This document shows, in pieces, positions 24,301-35,051 of a stretch of 64,000 nucleotides of DNA. Origin of the DNA: Vishniacozyma victoriae (Eukaryota > Basidiomycota > Tremellomycetes > Tremellales > Bulleribasidiaceae); the NCBI GenBank assembly GCA_017654735.1, contig JADPYG010000089.1, forward strand, positions 444,001 through 508,000, written 5' to 3'. Made by a program: the position numbers and the translations under genes. Each line of letters opens with the position of its first letter. The stretch's first letter is position 1. The notes under the pieces are model-generated. The model worked only from the letters and a program-made list of their open reading frames with translations, was not told where the DNA came from and did no database searches.

Positions 24301-25765
24301 GTCCATGGAGCATTAAACTCCTGGGGCAAAGCGGTCATCTCCTCTGTCAACTTCGTATATTCGAAAGGAGCCACATCAAGAATATCCGCCGTATCCGGAT
24401 CGATCCTTCTCATCAACCTCAATCCTTTCAGAAAGATAGTGGACTTACTTGAACATCCTGAAATTCCTGAATCTGCATGAATCCCCACCAACCTTTCCTA
24501 CGCATTGGGTACATTTCCCCCAACCTTTGTAACGAGGTCGTAAACATGGCCCGTATTGCCTCTCGCGGGTTTTGCCTTTGAGTTCTTTACGTAGTTGGAC
24601 GTCATTCAATTTCTTGATACCTGGTATTTAGTTGGCTTTGTGAATAAAATAGCAAAAGCTTACCAGGGGGACCTTTAGGGGCTGTGGTACTCTTGAATGC
24701 TCCGTCAGTTTTCTTTTTCCGCGGTGCTGCTATCATCAGTCTTGCTGATTTCCAGTGACAGAAGCAGGACCTACCCTTCGGTTTCCCATTGACGCCTTTA
24801 CCGGCTTTGCCATTTACCTTCCCTAAGCTCGGCCCTAAGTCGCCATCCGAGATACTCTCGAGTTCATCAATCTCATTGAAGTCCAACGTTTGGATCTGTT
24901 TCCGAGGTCTCTTGCCGTTGACTACCAGTCCCTCGTCCTTCCTTTTGCCGTTCTTGGCACTCTTGACTTTCAAGGGTGGTGAGTGCTCGGTAGAAGCTAG
25001 CCTGGCTCGCTTGGAGGCTGTTGTGGACGACTCGGCGTGAGACTCGGCCTGAGGAGATATGGCTCGCTTCGGCATAGTTGGCAGAGGTGGAGGAGGAGGT
25101 CGTTGTGGTGATGTTTGGAGTTCGGTTGGGAGGTCGGGCAAATCAGATAGAGGTGACGAGAATGCTAATATTGTCAGTACCTTCCTTTGTCATCAGAACA
25201 AAGGAACAAAAGACATACTGCTAGTCATTTGTATATCGTCCTGTTCCTGCTGTAGAGAAGCTTCCGGTAGATTGACAATCTCGGGTGCGGGAGCGACCTC
25301 TTCGGCCAGAGTGATTTCAGATTCCTCCTCCTGAGGCATCTCAGCTAGGATCTCATCATCCCCACCTTCAATCTCCCCTTCTCCATCTTGATCACCCTGC
25401 AATCCCCTCAACAGCTCTTCAAGGTTCTCATCCCCGTCATCTCCATCGTCCTGTGGTGGATTACGCCGTTTATCAAGTTCGGCAAGTTGTCTTGCTTCTT
25501 CCGCATCTTCATCTTCTATTGACCGAATTGGGACTTGTAATGTATCCTCAACATCGTTCGCTTCCAGTGAGGATTGTCGGAGGATAGGAGCGGGTTCAGC
25601 ATCCGGATCGAATTCGGTTGGAAGGTCCACTAACTCCAAGTCGCGCTCGGGTAAGGGTGCAAGAGCTGGTGATTCCGGTCTTTTTGGTTGCTCTTCCTCC
25701 TGCTCCACGACCAGTGTGGGGGACGAGACTTTCGGATCTTCCATGGCGTCTCGTGTATCGGCCAT
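21333..25765 (-). CDS. KDM3/JMJD1-like JmjC histone demethylase
   Basis: Predicted nuclear Fe(II)/2-oxoglutarate dioxygenase. The family removes methyl groups from H3K9. Multi-exon, over 1200 residues. The N-terminus is acidic ([12 protein letters not shown]...), then basic linkers with AT-hook-like GKRPRK, then a Cys-rich zinc region ([27 protein letters not shown]). A second zinc region reads CGMFSLAP...[17 protein letters not shown]. The C-terminal JmjC domain starts near [20 protein letters not shown]. The metal ligands are visible: [12 protein letters not shown] (HxD) and, in the next exon, [18 protein letters not shown] with distal His, followed by FVSP. The KDM3-type [20 protein letters not shown] and [11 protein letters not shown] segments support the subfamily. 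It is divergent from the SRRM1-like gene (222 bp). Substrate preference is inferred from the family. Confidence 0.85.
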
Positions 25766-25986
25766 TCGACCCTCAAGATAGCTGGATATGGGCTATGATA
25801 TGATATGATATATGTATCTCTATGTACAGTCGGCTAGTCACCGGACAAGACAAAGTAGATACACGAAAGAGAGCCTGACATTATTCCTGATGCCCGCTGT
25901 GGTGTGCCTGACAAACTACTAGACCAGACAGCTACTCTCCTCCTCACCATCTATCACGCACTTTACTCTCATTTAGACTCGGCACA

Positions 25987-27729
25987 ATGTCTTCAGGATT
26001 GAGAGGAACAGATGCTACACAGGATTCAGTCAGTTCAGATTCCCATGACTAGGCCCCCAAGCTAATCATCCAGCGTTTCAAAGACAAAGAAGCTCTTTCT
26101 ATCAAATCTACAAAGTTCCCAAAATGTTTCGATACAAAGGTCCCTCCTTCCCCTTCTTTCTTCAACCCAAGCTGACTGTCCAGGTGGACTTACGGAAAGT
26201 CAACATCCAAGTCATAAGACCATGGATCGCCAAGAAAGTAACGGAGATGATCAAGTTTGAAGATGATGTAGTTGTGGAATATGTTTTTGGGATGTTGGAA
26301 GATAGGGATGTTCCTGTACGACCCATTTCTTATCCTTATCAAAGAGGCTGAGCTGATGATAGATACCTGATCCTAGGAAGATGCAAGTCAACTTACTTGG
26401 ATTTATGGATAAATATGGGGCTGCTCATTTCACGGAGACGTTATGGAATCTATTGATTTCCGCTCAGAATACCGTTGGAGGTGTCCCCGCCGAGGTGAGT
26501 CCCCTTGCTCACCTTGGTCAATATGCTGATATCGTAGTTTATTGAGGCGAAGAAGAAGGAGATTCAAATGCAACAGGCGCTAGGCCAGCAGCCTCTTCCC
26601 GAACATAGCAACCTCCCACCTCGTCCACAGGGAAGGGACCGACCAAAGGCATGTTCTCACTTTCGTCCAAATACCCAAGACTGATAATCAGGACGAGAAA
26701 CCATTCCTACCACCCCCTGGATCCGGTGCACGAGAAAGAGACAGGCCACCAAGAGGGGATCAACGGTCTGGAAGAGGCGGAAGGGGAAGGGAACAGGGAT
26801 GGCAGCCTCCAAGGATGCAGGATGTAGGCTACGGTTCTCGGGGAGGTGATCATGGCGGTGGAGGAAGAGGCGATTATGGAGGTGGACGTGGTGGATACGG
26901 AGGTGAACAAGGTGGAAGAGGCGGATACGGAGCGCAGGACCGAGGAAATGGACCACAAGGTCAAGGTGGATGGGAACCACGTAGGAGGGATGATGGACCT
27001 CCGCCACCCCGTCGATCTAGATCTAGGAGTCCACCCAGAAGGGAGCGTGCTGCGCCACCTCTCCGACGTCGATCACCTAGTCCACCCCCTCGTCGTCGAG
27101 AATCACCCCCATCCCGACGACGGGATGATTCACCCCCGGCTCGACGGCGAGACGACTCACCACCTCGAAGGCGACGCGCCGACGACTCGCCACCTCGACG
27201 AGCCTCTCCTCCGCGAAGGCGCCGGGATGATGATACCCCACCCAGGCGAGCTAGGGAGGATACACCTCCAGTCAGGAGGAAGCGAGATGATTCTACCCCA
27301 CCCCCAGCCAGAAGAAAGCGAGACGATTCCACCCCTCCTCGAAAGCCCAAGGAGGACGATACACTCCCAAGAAGGCGTCGAGACGATTCGCCACCCCGTC
27401 GAGCTGCTCGACGAGACCCATCACGATCCCGGTCTAGGTCGAGATCACCTAGCGTCACCCCTCCTCGTCGACGCCGAAGAAGTCCGAGCCGAAGCAGGAG
27501 TCGAACGCGGTCGCCTGCACCTAAAGTCAGGCGGAGGAGAAGTACTACCCCACCCGCATCCCGTGCTGATGCTGCGGATGGCGAGATGGATCAGTCCAAC
27601 GGGAATGGCAATGGCGATGCTGAGGTAGTTGCGACAGGACGAGGAGTTGAGAAAGAGAAGAAAAAGGAGAGGGAGCTGGAGGCACCGCTCAAAGCTTCGA
27701 AATGGGGCGCAATGGACGACGACGAGTAG
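25987..27729 (+). CDS. SRRM1/SRm160-like PWI and Arg/Ser-rich splicing factor
   Basis: Nuclear RNA-processing coactivator. The short first exons read MSSGLRGTDATQDS and RFKDKEALSIKSTKFP. They are followed by a PWI domain: VDLRKVNIQVIRPWIAKKVT, MIKFEDDVVVEYVFGMLE and LLGFMDKYGAAHFTETLWNL. This is the SRRM1 arrangement, with PWI near the N-terminus. The last exon encodes an RGG/Gly-rich stretch, then a long region of Arg-Asp-Asp-Ser-Pro-Pro and Arg/Ser repeats, ending LKASKWGAMDDDE. One intron (26649-26691) has a GC donor (AAG|GCATGT). Two donors (GTCAGT at 26029 and GTCCCT near 26141) are atypical but give uninterrupted PWI sequence. Head-to-head with the demethylase gene. Confidence 0.85.
26649..26691 (+). 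other. GC-AG intron in the SRRM1-like gene
   Basis: Exon ...GACCGACCAAAG|GC...CTGATAATCAG|GACGAGAAACC. The flanking frame is continuous only when these 43 nt are removed. The branch point is the usual CTGAT. Confidence 0.7.
27000..27560. repeat. Degenerate Arg/Ser/Asp/Pro codon repeats
   Basis: Internal tandem degenerate repeats (units such as CGACGG GATGATTCACCC) within the RS domain. They create long shadow frames on both strands. Confidence 0.65.
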
Positions 27730-27932
27730 ATTAACAGCTGCATGAGAAATGCCAGATGCAAACTTAGAAGACGCAAGATGTATGCATAGGGTAAGAGCGT
27801 CATGAATGTCCGTGGCTATCGTGGGATTATCGTTATTGGAAAGTATGCCTAGCCTGCTAGGACTTTTATCCCAAATCCAGTAAAACAGATGACACAAAGA
27901 TGTAGTTATCAGACTAGACACCATGAGGTGAT

Positions 27933-28873
27933 TTAGAGAACGAGACCCATGACGAGACCGACAACACCGACAAGTCCACCGACAGCGACTTGGGGAGTGA
28001 AAGCGGCGTTGTTGGAGGTAGTAGGGGAAGAGGCGGCACCGCTGACGGACGAGCTGGCCACGTTGGCGGCACTTGAAGCTCGAGATGGACCGGATCCGTT
28101 GGAGGGGTTGGCAATGGCGGAAGTGGCTGATGAAGGGCCGTAGTTGGTGATTCCGGATCCGGTGGATGTGGAAGCAGAGGCGGAGGAAGGAGCAGCAGAG
28201 ACGGAGCTATTGCCAGCGACAGCACCGGAAGCACTTGGGGTGGTACTGTTTCCAGTAGCATCTCCTACGACGGCACCGATACCTACTTGTCAGCTACATT
28301 CACGCAAGGTGGTGAGGGCGCGTACCCCACTGCACATCCTCTCCGTTGTAGTTGGTAGTCTGCTCTGGTTCGGTGGTAGATCCATCAGCACCGGCAATGG
28401 TGAACCGAGTGGTCCATGTAGCAGTGGGGTCGGCACCGTTGGTACTATATCATCAGTATGGTATGTACAACGCGACTCGGGAGTACGTACAACTGCAAGA
28501 AATAGATCTTTGAGTTTGGTGCGACCTCTGGTACAGGAGTAGAGAAGGTAGTGGTAGTGGTACCGTCGACTCCAGTGATTAAAGCTATATAATCAGTAAT
28601 CTCCTTTGACAAGTATAATGATGAACGAACTCTGCAAGGGGATCATCTATCAAAATCAGCATAATGTCCGTGCCCGTCATATTCGGAACTTACAGCAAGG
28701 TTATCACCAGTCATGAGCTGAATAGTCATATTGGTCCATGATCCAGTATCATCTGCTGTCCAAGCAGCATCGATAGATCCTCCCTCGTTGATAACAGTAG
28801 ATCCATCTGGGGTGGTAGGGGTAACAATAGCGGAAACGAGGGGAAGGAGGGCAAATAGGATTGAAGCAAGCAT
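27933..28873 (-). CDS. Kre9/Knh1-like Ser/Thr-rich GPI-anchored protein
   Basis: Cell-surface protein. Signal peptide MLASILFALLPLVSAIV, then an Ig-like Kre9/KNH N-terminal domain: EGGSIDAAWTADDTGSWTNM, GDNLAMIPLQTLITGVDG and NSKIYFLQFTNGADPTATWT. A Ser/Thr/Ala-rich linker with Asn-X-Ser/Thr sites follows. The C-terminus is hydrophobic (VGGLVGVVGLVMGLVL) and typical of a GPI attachment signal. Five or so exons, one of which (28646-28631) is only 16 nt. It restores the conserved NLAMIPLQT region between two introns. This family is linked to beta-1,6-glucan and wall assembly, but individual roles vary. Confidence 0.82.
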
Positions 28874-29340
28874 CTTGTATGTATATGTTTTTGTTGAGTT
28901 GTAAAGTAGCGTAGGCGTGGTTGTTGTATTGAACGAGTGTGTGGTTATTGTAATGATTGAAAAAGGAAGCTATGTAGAATAAAGTGGTGTGAATGAGTGA
29001 CAAGCGGTGTAAAGAAGGCGACAAGGAGAACAAGACGAGACACGCCTGTTGATTTCTCCTTTACATTCAGGGTAATTTACTAAAAGGCAAGACAGAGACA
29101 GAAAACAACCACGGCATTCTGCAACTTGGAAATCTCGGCAGTATCAAGCTAGACTCTCCGCAAAGTAGATGCATGAGTCCATGCATGCCCAAAGAAAGGC
29201 TCATCCTTTGGAAGACGTAGAGCCGTCAGAACACTGGATATGTTGCTTTGAGGCGATGCTGAGGTCCCGACGCGGGGGACACCCGGACCGGACCTGGCTG
29301 AGAGGGACGCGTTTCAGCACAGGCTAGAGATGATAGGATT
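28874..29340. promoter_or_regulatory. Upstream region of the GPI-protein gene
   Basis: 467 bp. It must hold the promoter of the GPI protein and the 3' end of the rhodanese gene. A short TGCATGAGTCCATGCATG partial palindrome lies at 29170-29187. Nothing else is supported. Confidence 0.4.
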
Positions 29341-29848
29341 TCATATACGGACAACCTCGCTAGGATACAGCTCTATCCACTTCTTGATACCACCAGTCAA
29401 GATATACGCGTTCGTCTTTATGCCCTTCTCAACCAGAGCATCTCCATACCAAGCAGCACACCTCGGCCCGCGCCCGTTGGAGCTAGAGCAGTGGAATACG
29501 ACGTGGCTATATCTATCATAAGCTTCGTCAGAAGGTCCTTATTGCAACGTACTGGCTCAATATAGAGATGAGGGTTGGTAGGGTCTGGTGGAATGTCTGA
29601 GCGGGGAGATTGATGGCGTTTGGAATCATACATGCTTGATCACCCTTGACGCGTCAGATCTTGATACAGCAGCAAGTGTATGGAATACCTACTTCGATAT
29701 CCGCTCGCCTGACATCGACGACCAGTACTTTTGTTCTAGTCTCGTTTATTTTAAGGAGTTCACGTAGGTCCTGGACGCTCAATTGAGCAGGAGTACTGAT
29801 GGGTGCCGGTAGGGAATCGAACCATTTGGCTCCTGAAGCGGAGGTCAT
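29341..29848 (-). CDS. Rhodanese-fold phosphatase, Acr2/Ych1-like (putative arsenate reductase)
   Basis: About 140 residues in three exons. MTSASGAKWFDSLPAP leads into a rhodanese domain (SVQDLRELLK, VLVVDVRRADIEGDQACMIP, INLPAQTFHQTLP). It ends with the active loop VVFHCSSSNGRGPRCAAWYG, which fits the HCX5R phosphatase/arsenate reductase loop rather than the shorter loop of sulfurtransferases. The C-terminus is AYILTGGIKKWIELYP. Yeast relatives are Arr2/Acr2 (reduces arsenate to arsenite) and Ych1 (phosphatase without reductase activity). Sequence alone does not separate them. Its head-to-head position 267 bp from an ACR3 arsenite exporter favours an arsenate reductase role. Confidence 0.82.
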
Positions 29849-30115
29849 GCTATACCGTCAAGACCCCGTACGAGAACGGCGAATGACACTACCGGCTGGA
29901 AGAGGGAAATAAGCTAGAGATAGAGGTTGGTAACTTATGCATGAAATCAAGACGCCGTCTTGGCTGAGCGCACGTTTCAAAGACTTTCAATATCGGCTGA
30001 ATTTCAATATCAATTTCAATTTCGTCGATCAACTAACTAACGTCTTTAAAGATCCAGCTTTCATATCGATCGTCCTCACTCTCTTACACACATTCTCGTA
30101 TACCACAAGCAGAAG
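29849..30115. promoter_or_regulatory. Bidirectional promoter of the arsenic gene pair
   Basis: 267 bp between two start codons. It contains a cluster of repeated TTTCAAT/TTCAATATC units (about 29974-30026), which are candidate shared regulatory elements. No binding site of a known arsenic regulator is identified. Confidence 0.5.
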
Positions 30116-31658
30116 ATGGTGTCATCAAGTGAGAAAGACTTTCATGGACCTGCAGAACCATTATCTTTCGGGAACCACCCAACCCAGTCGGGGGAACATG
30201 ATCGTCCGCCTACACCGGAGAAACTTGCTGGGCCTAGTAAGTTGCATCCTGGGTTAGGACTGACGATAGATTCATTGTTGAAGGGACTATCATGGCTTGA
30301 TAGGCTACTGGCGCCCCTGGTTCTGATAGCTATGATACTTGGGGTCGTTATCGGTAGGTCACCCTTAACCATTGCATCATTGTACTGACAAATTTAGGGA
30401 AATTCGCTCCGAACGTCGATACGGTCCTCAACGGAGCTCGATTCGAGGGTGTATCAGCTCGTATGTATTTTGATATTCTCCTCTATTGTGCTTATCTCTA
30501 GCTCTCGTCGTCGGTCTACTGGTCATGATGTGGCCGATTCTCACGAAAGGTTAGTCGTAATACTCGGTATCGTTATGCAAGCTGACTTGCTAGTCCAGTA
30601 TGAGAAGCTTCCAGCGATGTTCCAGACAGTCCGTCTGTGGCGACAAATCGCCTTGTCGGTCGTACTGAACTGGATTCTTGGGCCTTTCGTGAGTCTCATA
30701 ACCCTCTTGGTAATGTGATGGCTTATGGTAGATCATGCTAGGCGTCGCATGGGCTACGTTACCAGACCTACCAACGTATAGAGAGGGAGTCATCATGGTC
30801 GGACTCGCTAGGTATGCTACTCCCAGCAAGTCTCGACTATGGGCTGACGACAAGGTGTATCGCAATGGTGATGATCTGGAATCAGCTCGCAGAAGGAGAT
30901 GGAGACTACTGCGCCATTCTCGTAATCATCAACTCGATCCTTCAAATCATCCTCTACTCCCCCATGTCACTATTCTTCATCAATGTCATCTCTGACGCAG
31001 ACACCTTGACGCTCCAATATGGAAAGACAGCGATCGCAGTCTGTATCTATCTCGGTATCCCCCTCGCTGCTGGAGTAGTCACCCGATTCGGTATGATGTT
31101 ATTGTTGGGAAGGAAGAAGTTTGAGAACGCTTTCCTACCGTACTTTGGCCCACTTGCTTTGATCGGTCTACTATACACGTGAGTACTGAGAGCGTGGATG
31201 GAGCTGATAGTAGGATCATTCTCATTTTCGCTGGTCAGGCAACGAGGATTTTAGACAATATCGGAGATGTCTTCCGGGTAGTAGTACCGATGGTAGTCTA
31301 CTTCGTAATCATGTGGACAGGGACTTTCTTCCTTGTATACTGGCTCAGTCGTCGGCGAGGAGGAGCAAGGAAGTACGGATACAAAATGGCCGTCGTTCAG
31401 TCATTTACCGCTGGCTCGAACAAGTGAGTCTCGAAAAGTGAAGAGGGAAGAAGCTGATGATACAGTTTCGAGCTCGCTATTGCCGTTTGCGTAGCTATCT
31501 ACGGGGTCGATTCAGATCAGGCTCTAGCCGCTACGATAGGTCCATTAGTGGAGGTGCCAGTACTACTGGCATTAACCTATGTCTCGCTGTTGTTCAAACG
31601 GAGACTGAATTGGGGACATCCTGACGACCTTGAAAATCCGGAAACCCCCTCTGTATAG
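30116..31658 (+). CDS. ARR3: Arsenite efflux transporter ACR3
   Basis: Plasma-membrane arsenite/antimonite exporter of the BART superfamily, about 410 residues with ten membrane segments, in about eight exons. Visible family segments are [73 protein letters not shown] (with the conserved functional Cys), [32 protein letters not shown] and [19 protein letters not shown]. The Cys codon is recovered only after splicing the intron that begins near 30812. The start at 30116 gives a polar, Pro-rich cytosolic N-terminus. The C-terminus is [20 protein letters not shown] plus PSV. Divergent from the arsenate-reductase-like gene, so the two can act as a reduction/export module. Confidence 0.93.
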
Positions 31659-31930
31659 CGTATAAAGTCTTGAACATGTATCAGTATGAACATTGTCGTC
31701 GGCCACGCTTAGCCGGATTTGGTGTGGCCAAGCAGATCTTGCGTAGTTGTATTTCTCGGCCCCAACCTTGACTCCAGGGCTCCAATAGTATAACGGGAGC
31801 AGATCCAATGTCCAAAGCGCGTCTTCGTTGCGTGATCTACTCGTCATCTCATCAACGTTACAATGCATGCATAGATCTAGATCACTCTCACCGCACATCT
31901 CAAGGATCGGTTTGAAGTAAGGGGTGATAT

Positions 31931-33060
31931 ATGGCTTCGGGGATGGAAGACCGGAGTGAACATTGTACGTTCTCGTTCCTGTGTGGGGTATGAGGCTCAT
32001 CTAGACAGCTCTCTTGTTGCCCAAACGCCAGCCCGTATCGGACACAAGACATGGAAATAGCCCTGACCGCCCGGAGAGCTCTCAGCTCCAGCAAAGTCAT
32101 GTTCTCACCGGAATCGTGGCAGGAGCGTTTGACTTCAAATCCAGGCTCAAGTCAAGAGATACCAAGTGGAGTGACTGGCGACGACAAAATATCGAGGGCG
32201 ATGCGTTGGTACTGCCTTTGATGATAATCACCTTCTCATGCGCGTACGTTCTCTCCCTCTATAGAATCATATGCTCACTTGATAACAGGCTTGCGGATGC
32301 TATCACATTAGAACGCTATTCTACATTCGCAACCAGCATGACCGGGTAGGAACATCACTTGTGTCAGGCTTTGCTAGGACTGACTTGCACAGTAACACGG
32401 TGCTTTTAGCGGTTCGGATGATGGGTACAACAGACAAATCCCCCTTAATGGCTGGGGTCTCACTGGCTGGATTTATTTTTTCTGGATTACTGTTTGGGCA
32501 GCTAGGGGCGAGAATCGGTAAGGCATTCCCAAGCGATCCCGCTAATGATGTAGGACACAAACGAAGAGGCTGGCTCTTATTCAGTTTCGGATCCCAAGCG
32601 GCAATTATCGTTGCCAACCTGATCCTAGTCGCTCCTGGAATGACGAGAATATTCCGCCCAGAAGGAGAACTAGGTTGGATCTACCTCCTACTACTAGCGA
32701 TTCAAGGTGGAATTCAAGTCACTCAGGTAAGTCACCGCATTACTATGCGCTCACACACAGGCCTCAAACTCTGGAGCGAAAGAGATCCCAACTGCTATGA
32801 TGACCACCCCATATGCCGCTTTAATATCGGACCCAGCATTATTCGCACCTCTTAACTGCACAGATGGGCGATCTCGGAATCGACGATTGGTCTATATCGT
32901 CTTATTCTGGCTTGGATCTTTTGCTGGGGCTGGACTTTCTATGCGGACTAACATCTTTGTTGTCACGCTTGTGGTACTGGTTTGTAAGATTTTGGCTTTG
33001 GGTTGCGTCACCTTCGCCGAAGGGTCTCCAGACGACGGACGAATGAATCACAATGCCTGA
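31931..33060 (+). CDS. DUF1275 (YoaK family) membrane protein
   Basis: Integral membrane protein of about 290 residues and unknown function. The first ATG is in a small exon (31931-31964: MASGMEDRSEH). A 44-nt intron joins it to SLLLPKRQPV, which has no ATG of its own. The family hallmarks are ALADAITLERYSTFATSMTG followed directly by NTVLLAVRM (split by an intron), then membrane segments LAGFIFSGLLFGQLGARIG, GSQAAIIVANLILVAPG, IYLLLLAIQGGIQVTQ, IVLFWLGSFAGAGLSM and FVVTLVVLVCKILALGCV. Downstream of ACR3 on the same strand. A role in the arsenic response is not implied by the family. Confidence 0.82.
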
Positions 33061-33613
33061 ACTGCCACTGGGTGGTGTCTAGTGCGTCACAGCTGTGCAG
33101 GCGACAGTATTATCACCGTAGCCGGCCCCAAGACTGTACTGATACCTCCTGAGCTCATGTCTTGTTTTACCTTTCATCAGTCGCTTCCAACTCGGTAATT
33201 CTTTAAAACAAGCATGATCCGGCCGGACCACCTTTCACTACAGCTCCACTTCGGCTTTGATCCTTCCACATTCTCTTTGTCAGCACTCGAGCCCGCTCGT
33301 CCCTCTCGTTTCAATGTCATAGCTGGATCTGATAATGCACCACAAGCTTCTGACGACCATTGTCAACCAGCTCCACCGTCCCCGAGACCCAATGTGGAGT
33401 TACAATCAGGAACCTTTGACATTGATAGTGGCGTAACGCCTCCGTCGGATGTCCTCCTGTCATCGTAGCTTTGGACAAAGACCTGCAGCCCGAGAGCATA
33501 GGATCCGGGGGCAAAGTTGGATGAAAGGACGGCGTCTTGCTATCTTCCAGTATATACATATACATAGGTCACCCTTGCCCCTTGCATCGCAAACCACTCA
33601 ATTACCTCTTTCA
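33061..33613. promoter_or_regulatory. Intergenic with TATA-like element
   Basis: 553 bp. A TATATACATATACAT stretch at about 33551-33565 lies roughly 50-60 bp before the next start codon and is a reasonable TATA region. The short open frame at 33214-33468 has no recognisable content. Confidence 0.45.
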
Positions 33614-34299
33614 ATGTCTTCACGAAGATCAAAACCTCATCCTTCCTTGTGTTTGGCGGGTCCGAGTCGAGTGCCTTTAAGCGTAGCGAAGGGGGGACAT
33701 CATCGCCTTGGCCGATTCGAAACCAACCCAAGCCAGGCGTTAGCCTCCCAAGTGGACAGCGTGGCGAGCGCAGTGATGAGGAATTTGGACGAGACTAGGG
33801 CCATCTCGCAGACCATGTTTTTGGAAGCCCAAGCGGGGTTGTTGAAGAGGCGTCATCGAGGCAAGACAGTCCGAACATCGCACATTGAAAGGACTGCCAG
33901 GTTGGAAGAGATTTTGAAGGAGGCCGAGGCTGCTTGTTCAATAGCAGCATCTGATCTCGCTCCAAGCACAGAGCCTGAAAAGACCCAGTGTATGGTGAGT
34001 ATACAGGCAGTATGTGTGCTCTGGTGAGCTGACCAAAGACCTCGCGACCGTGGAGGAATCAGGCTACAAGCCAGCAGCATGCTGATCGTGTGCACAGGAT
34101 ACCGCCAATGCTATCCGGGGTAGACATGGAGCTCGCTATGAGTGTGAAGCACAGTCAAACCCGATGTCAGGAGGCAGGCAAGACAGCCATCCAAACATTA
34201 AGATCTGAGCATCCCGACCGTTCGTATACCCGCCAGGATTGTACGGAAGTGATCCGGATGGGGGAGGAATACATCAAATTAAATACTGCAGCGGCATAA
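33614..34299 (+). CDS. Small orphan protein 1 (unrecognised)
   Basis: Two exons (33614-33994, 34039-34299) joined by a GTGAGT...CTGACCAAAG intron give 213 residues in one frame. Not recognised. The N-terminus is basic (MSSRRSKPHPSLCLAGPSR). The middle is helical and Ala/Glu/Arg-rich (VDSVASAVMRNLDETRAISQ, RLEEILKEAEAACSIAAS). The second exon is also helical (MELAMSVKHSQTRCQEAGKT, EVIRMGEEYIKLN). No signal peptide or membrane segment. It sits in a run of similar-sized orphan genes. Confidence 0.55.
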
Positions 34300-35051
34300 G
34301 CGGAAAGACACTACTCGATAAAAGGAATTGAGCATTACCAGCAACAACAGAAGGTTTGTTAGATCCTATCCAGACTATTAGGTCAACGCTGACATCAAGC
34401 GTCTTGAGTCGGCCGCGGGGGTCACAGAAGGCACTGAGTGCGATGGAGAGTGGCAAAAGCATGTTGGGTGGGTATTCGAGAATTTCGGGGCAACCCAATC
34501 CGATGCTAGATAAGGGATAATTCATACAGTACAGTATGTGAGTGTGCAGATTTAGATTGTTGCACCTCGAGGGTCAGACCGCGGTGTCCCATAGTCAGGC
34601 TTCACATTGCTTGTCCTAGCTCCTTCCTAATCAGAAGCCTGCAAAGAACCGCATAATATCCCTGCACACAGTGATGAAAGGCATGAACCGGAATTCGGAC
34701 ACCAAGCATTCTGCTTCAGACCGCCTGAAAGCCTATTCCCGGACGCCTTCGGTGAGCCGAAAGAAGCCCATATGCTCACCTATGAGAAGACGGCAGAGCT
34801 TAATGCCTCGTCCTTTCAATAATTATGGTCAGAAGGCTTCGCGTGTTCGATCAGGCCAGCGATGTCTTGTGAAATCACCTTTGAAGGGGGTGTATGGCGA
34901 ATCAGAAGTACTGTAGTCTTCTCGCTCGCCTTCGCTCCGCTCCTCCCAGATCCGGTATTGGTGCATATATAAAGCTTACAAGAAAGCCACTGCTCGACTA
35001 TCATCGCTCTACTTGACATCCCATATCACTCACCCGTCACATATATACATC
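34300..35051. promoter_or_regulatory. Intergenic with TATA box before orphan gene 2
   Basis: 752 bp. TATATAAAG at 34966-34974 is a good TATA box about 80 bp before the ATG at 35052. A basic 80-residue open frame (34674-34916) has no support beyond being open. Confidence 0.5.

Noticed and set aside
26846..27628. 260-residue second plus-strand frame and 165-residue minus frame in the RS region
   Set aside because: Repetitive codons of the SRRM1-like RS domain keep other frames open; the PWI-linked frame is the real one.
31572..32000. 142-residue minus-strand open frame overlapping the ACR3 3' end and DUF1275 exon 1
   Set aside because: It overlaps coding exons of two well-supported genes on the other strand and has no recognisable domain.
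32014..32243. DUF1275 start at the open-frame beginning (TTG) near 32014
   Set aside because: No ATG is available there; a 44-nt intron links in frame to an ATG exon at 31931.
34671..34916. 81-residue basic open frame
   Set aside because: Opens with a non-ATG codon in the full frame, is short, and has no motif or intron structure like its neighbours.
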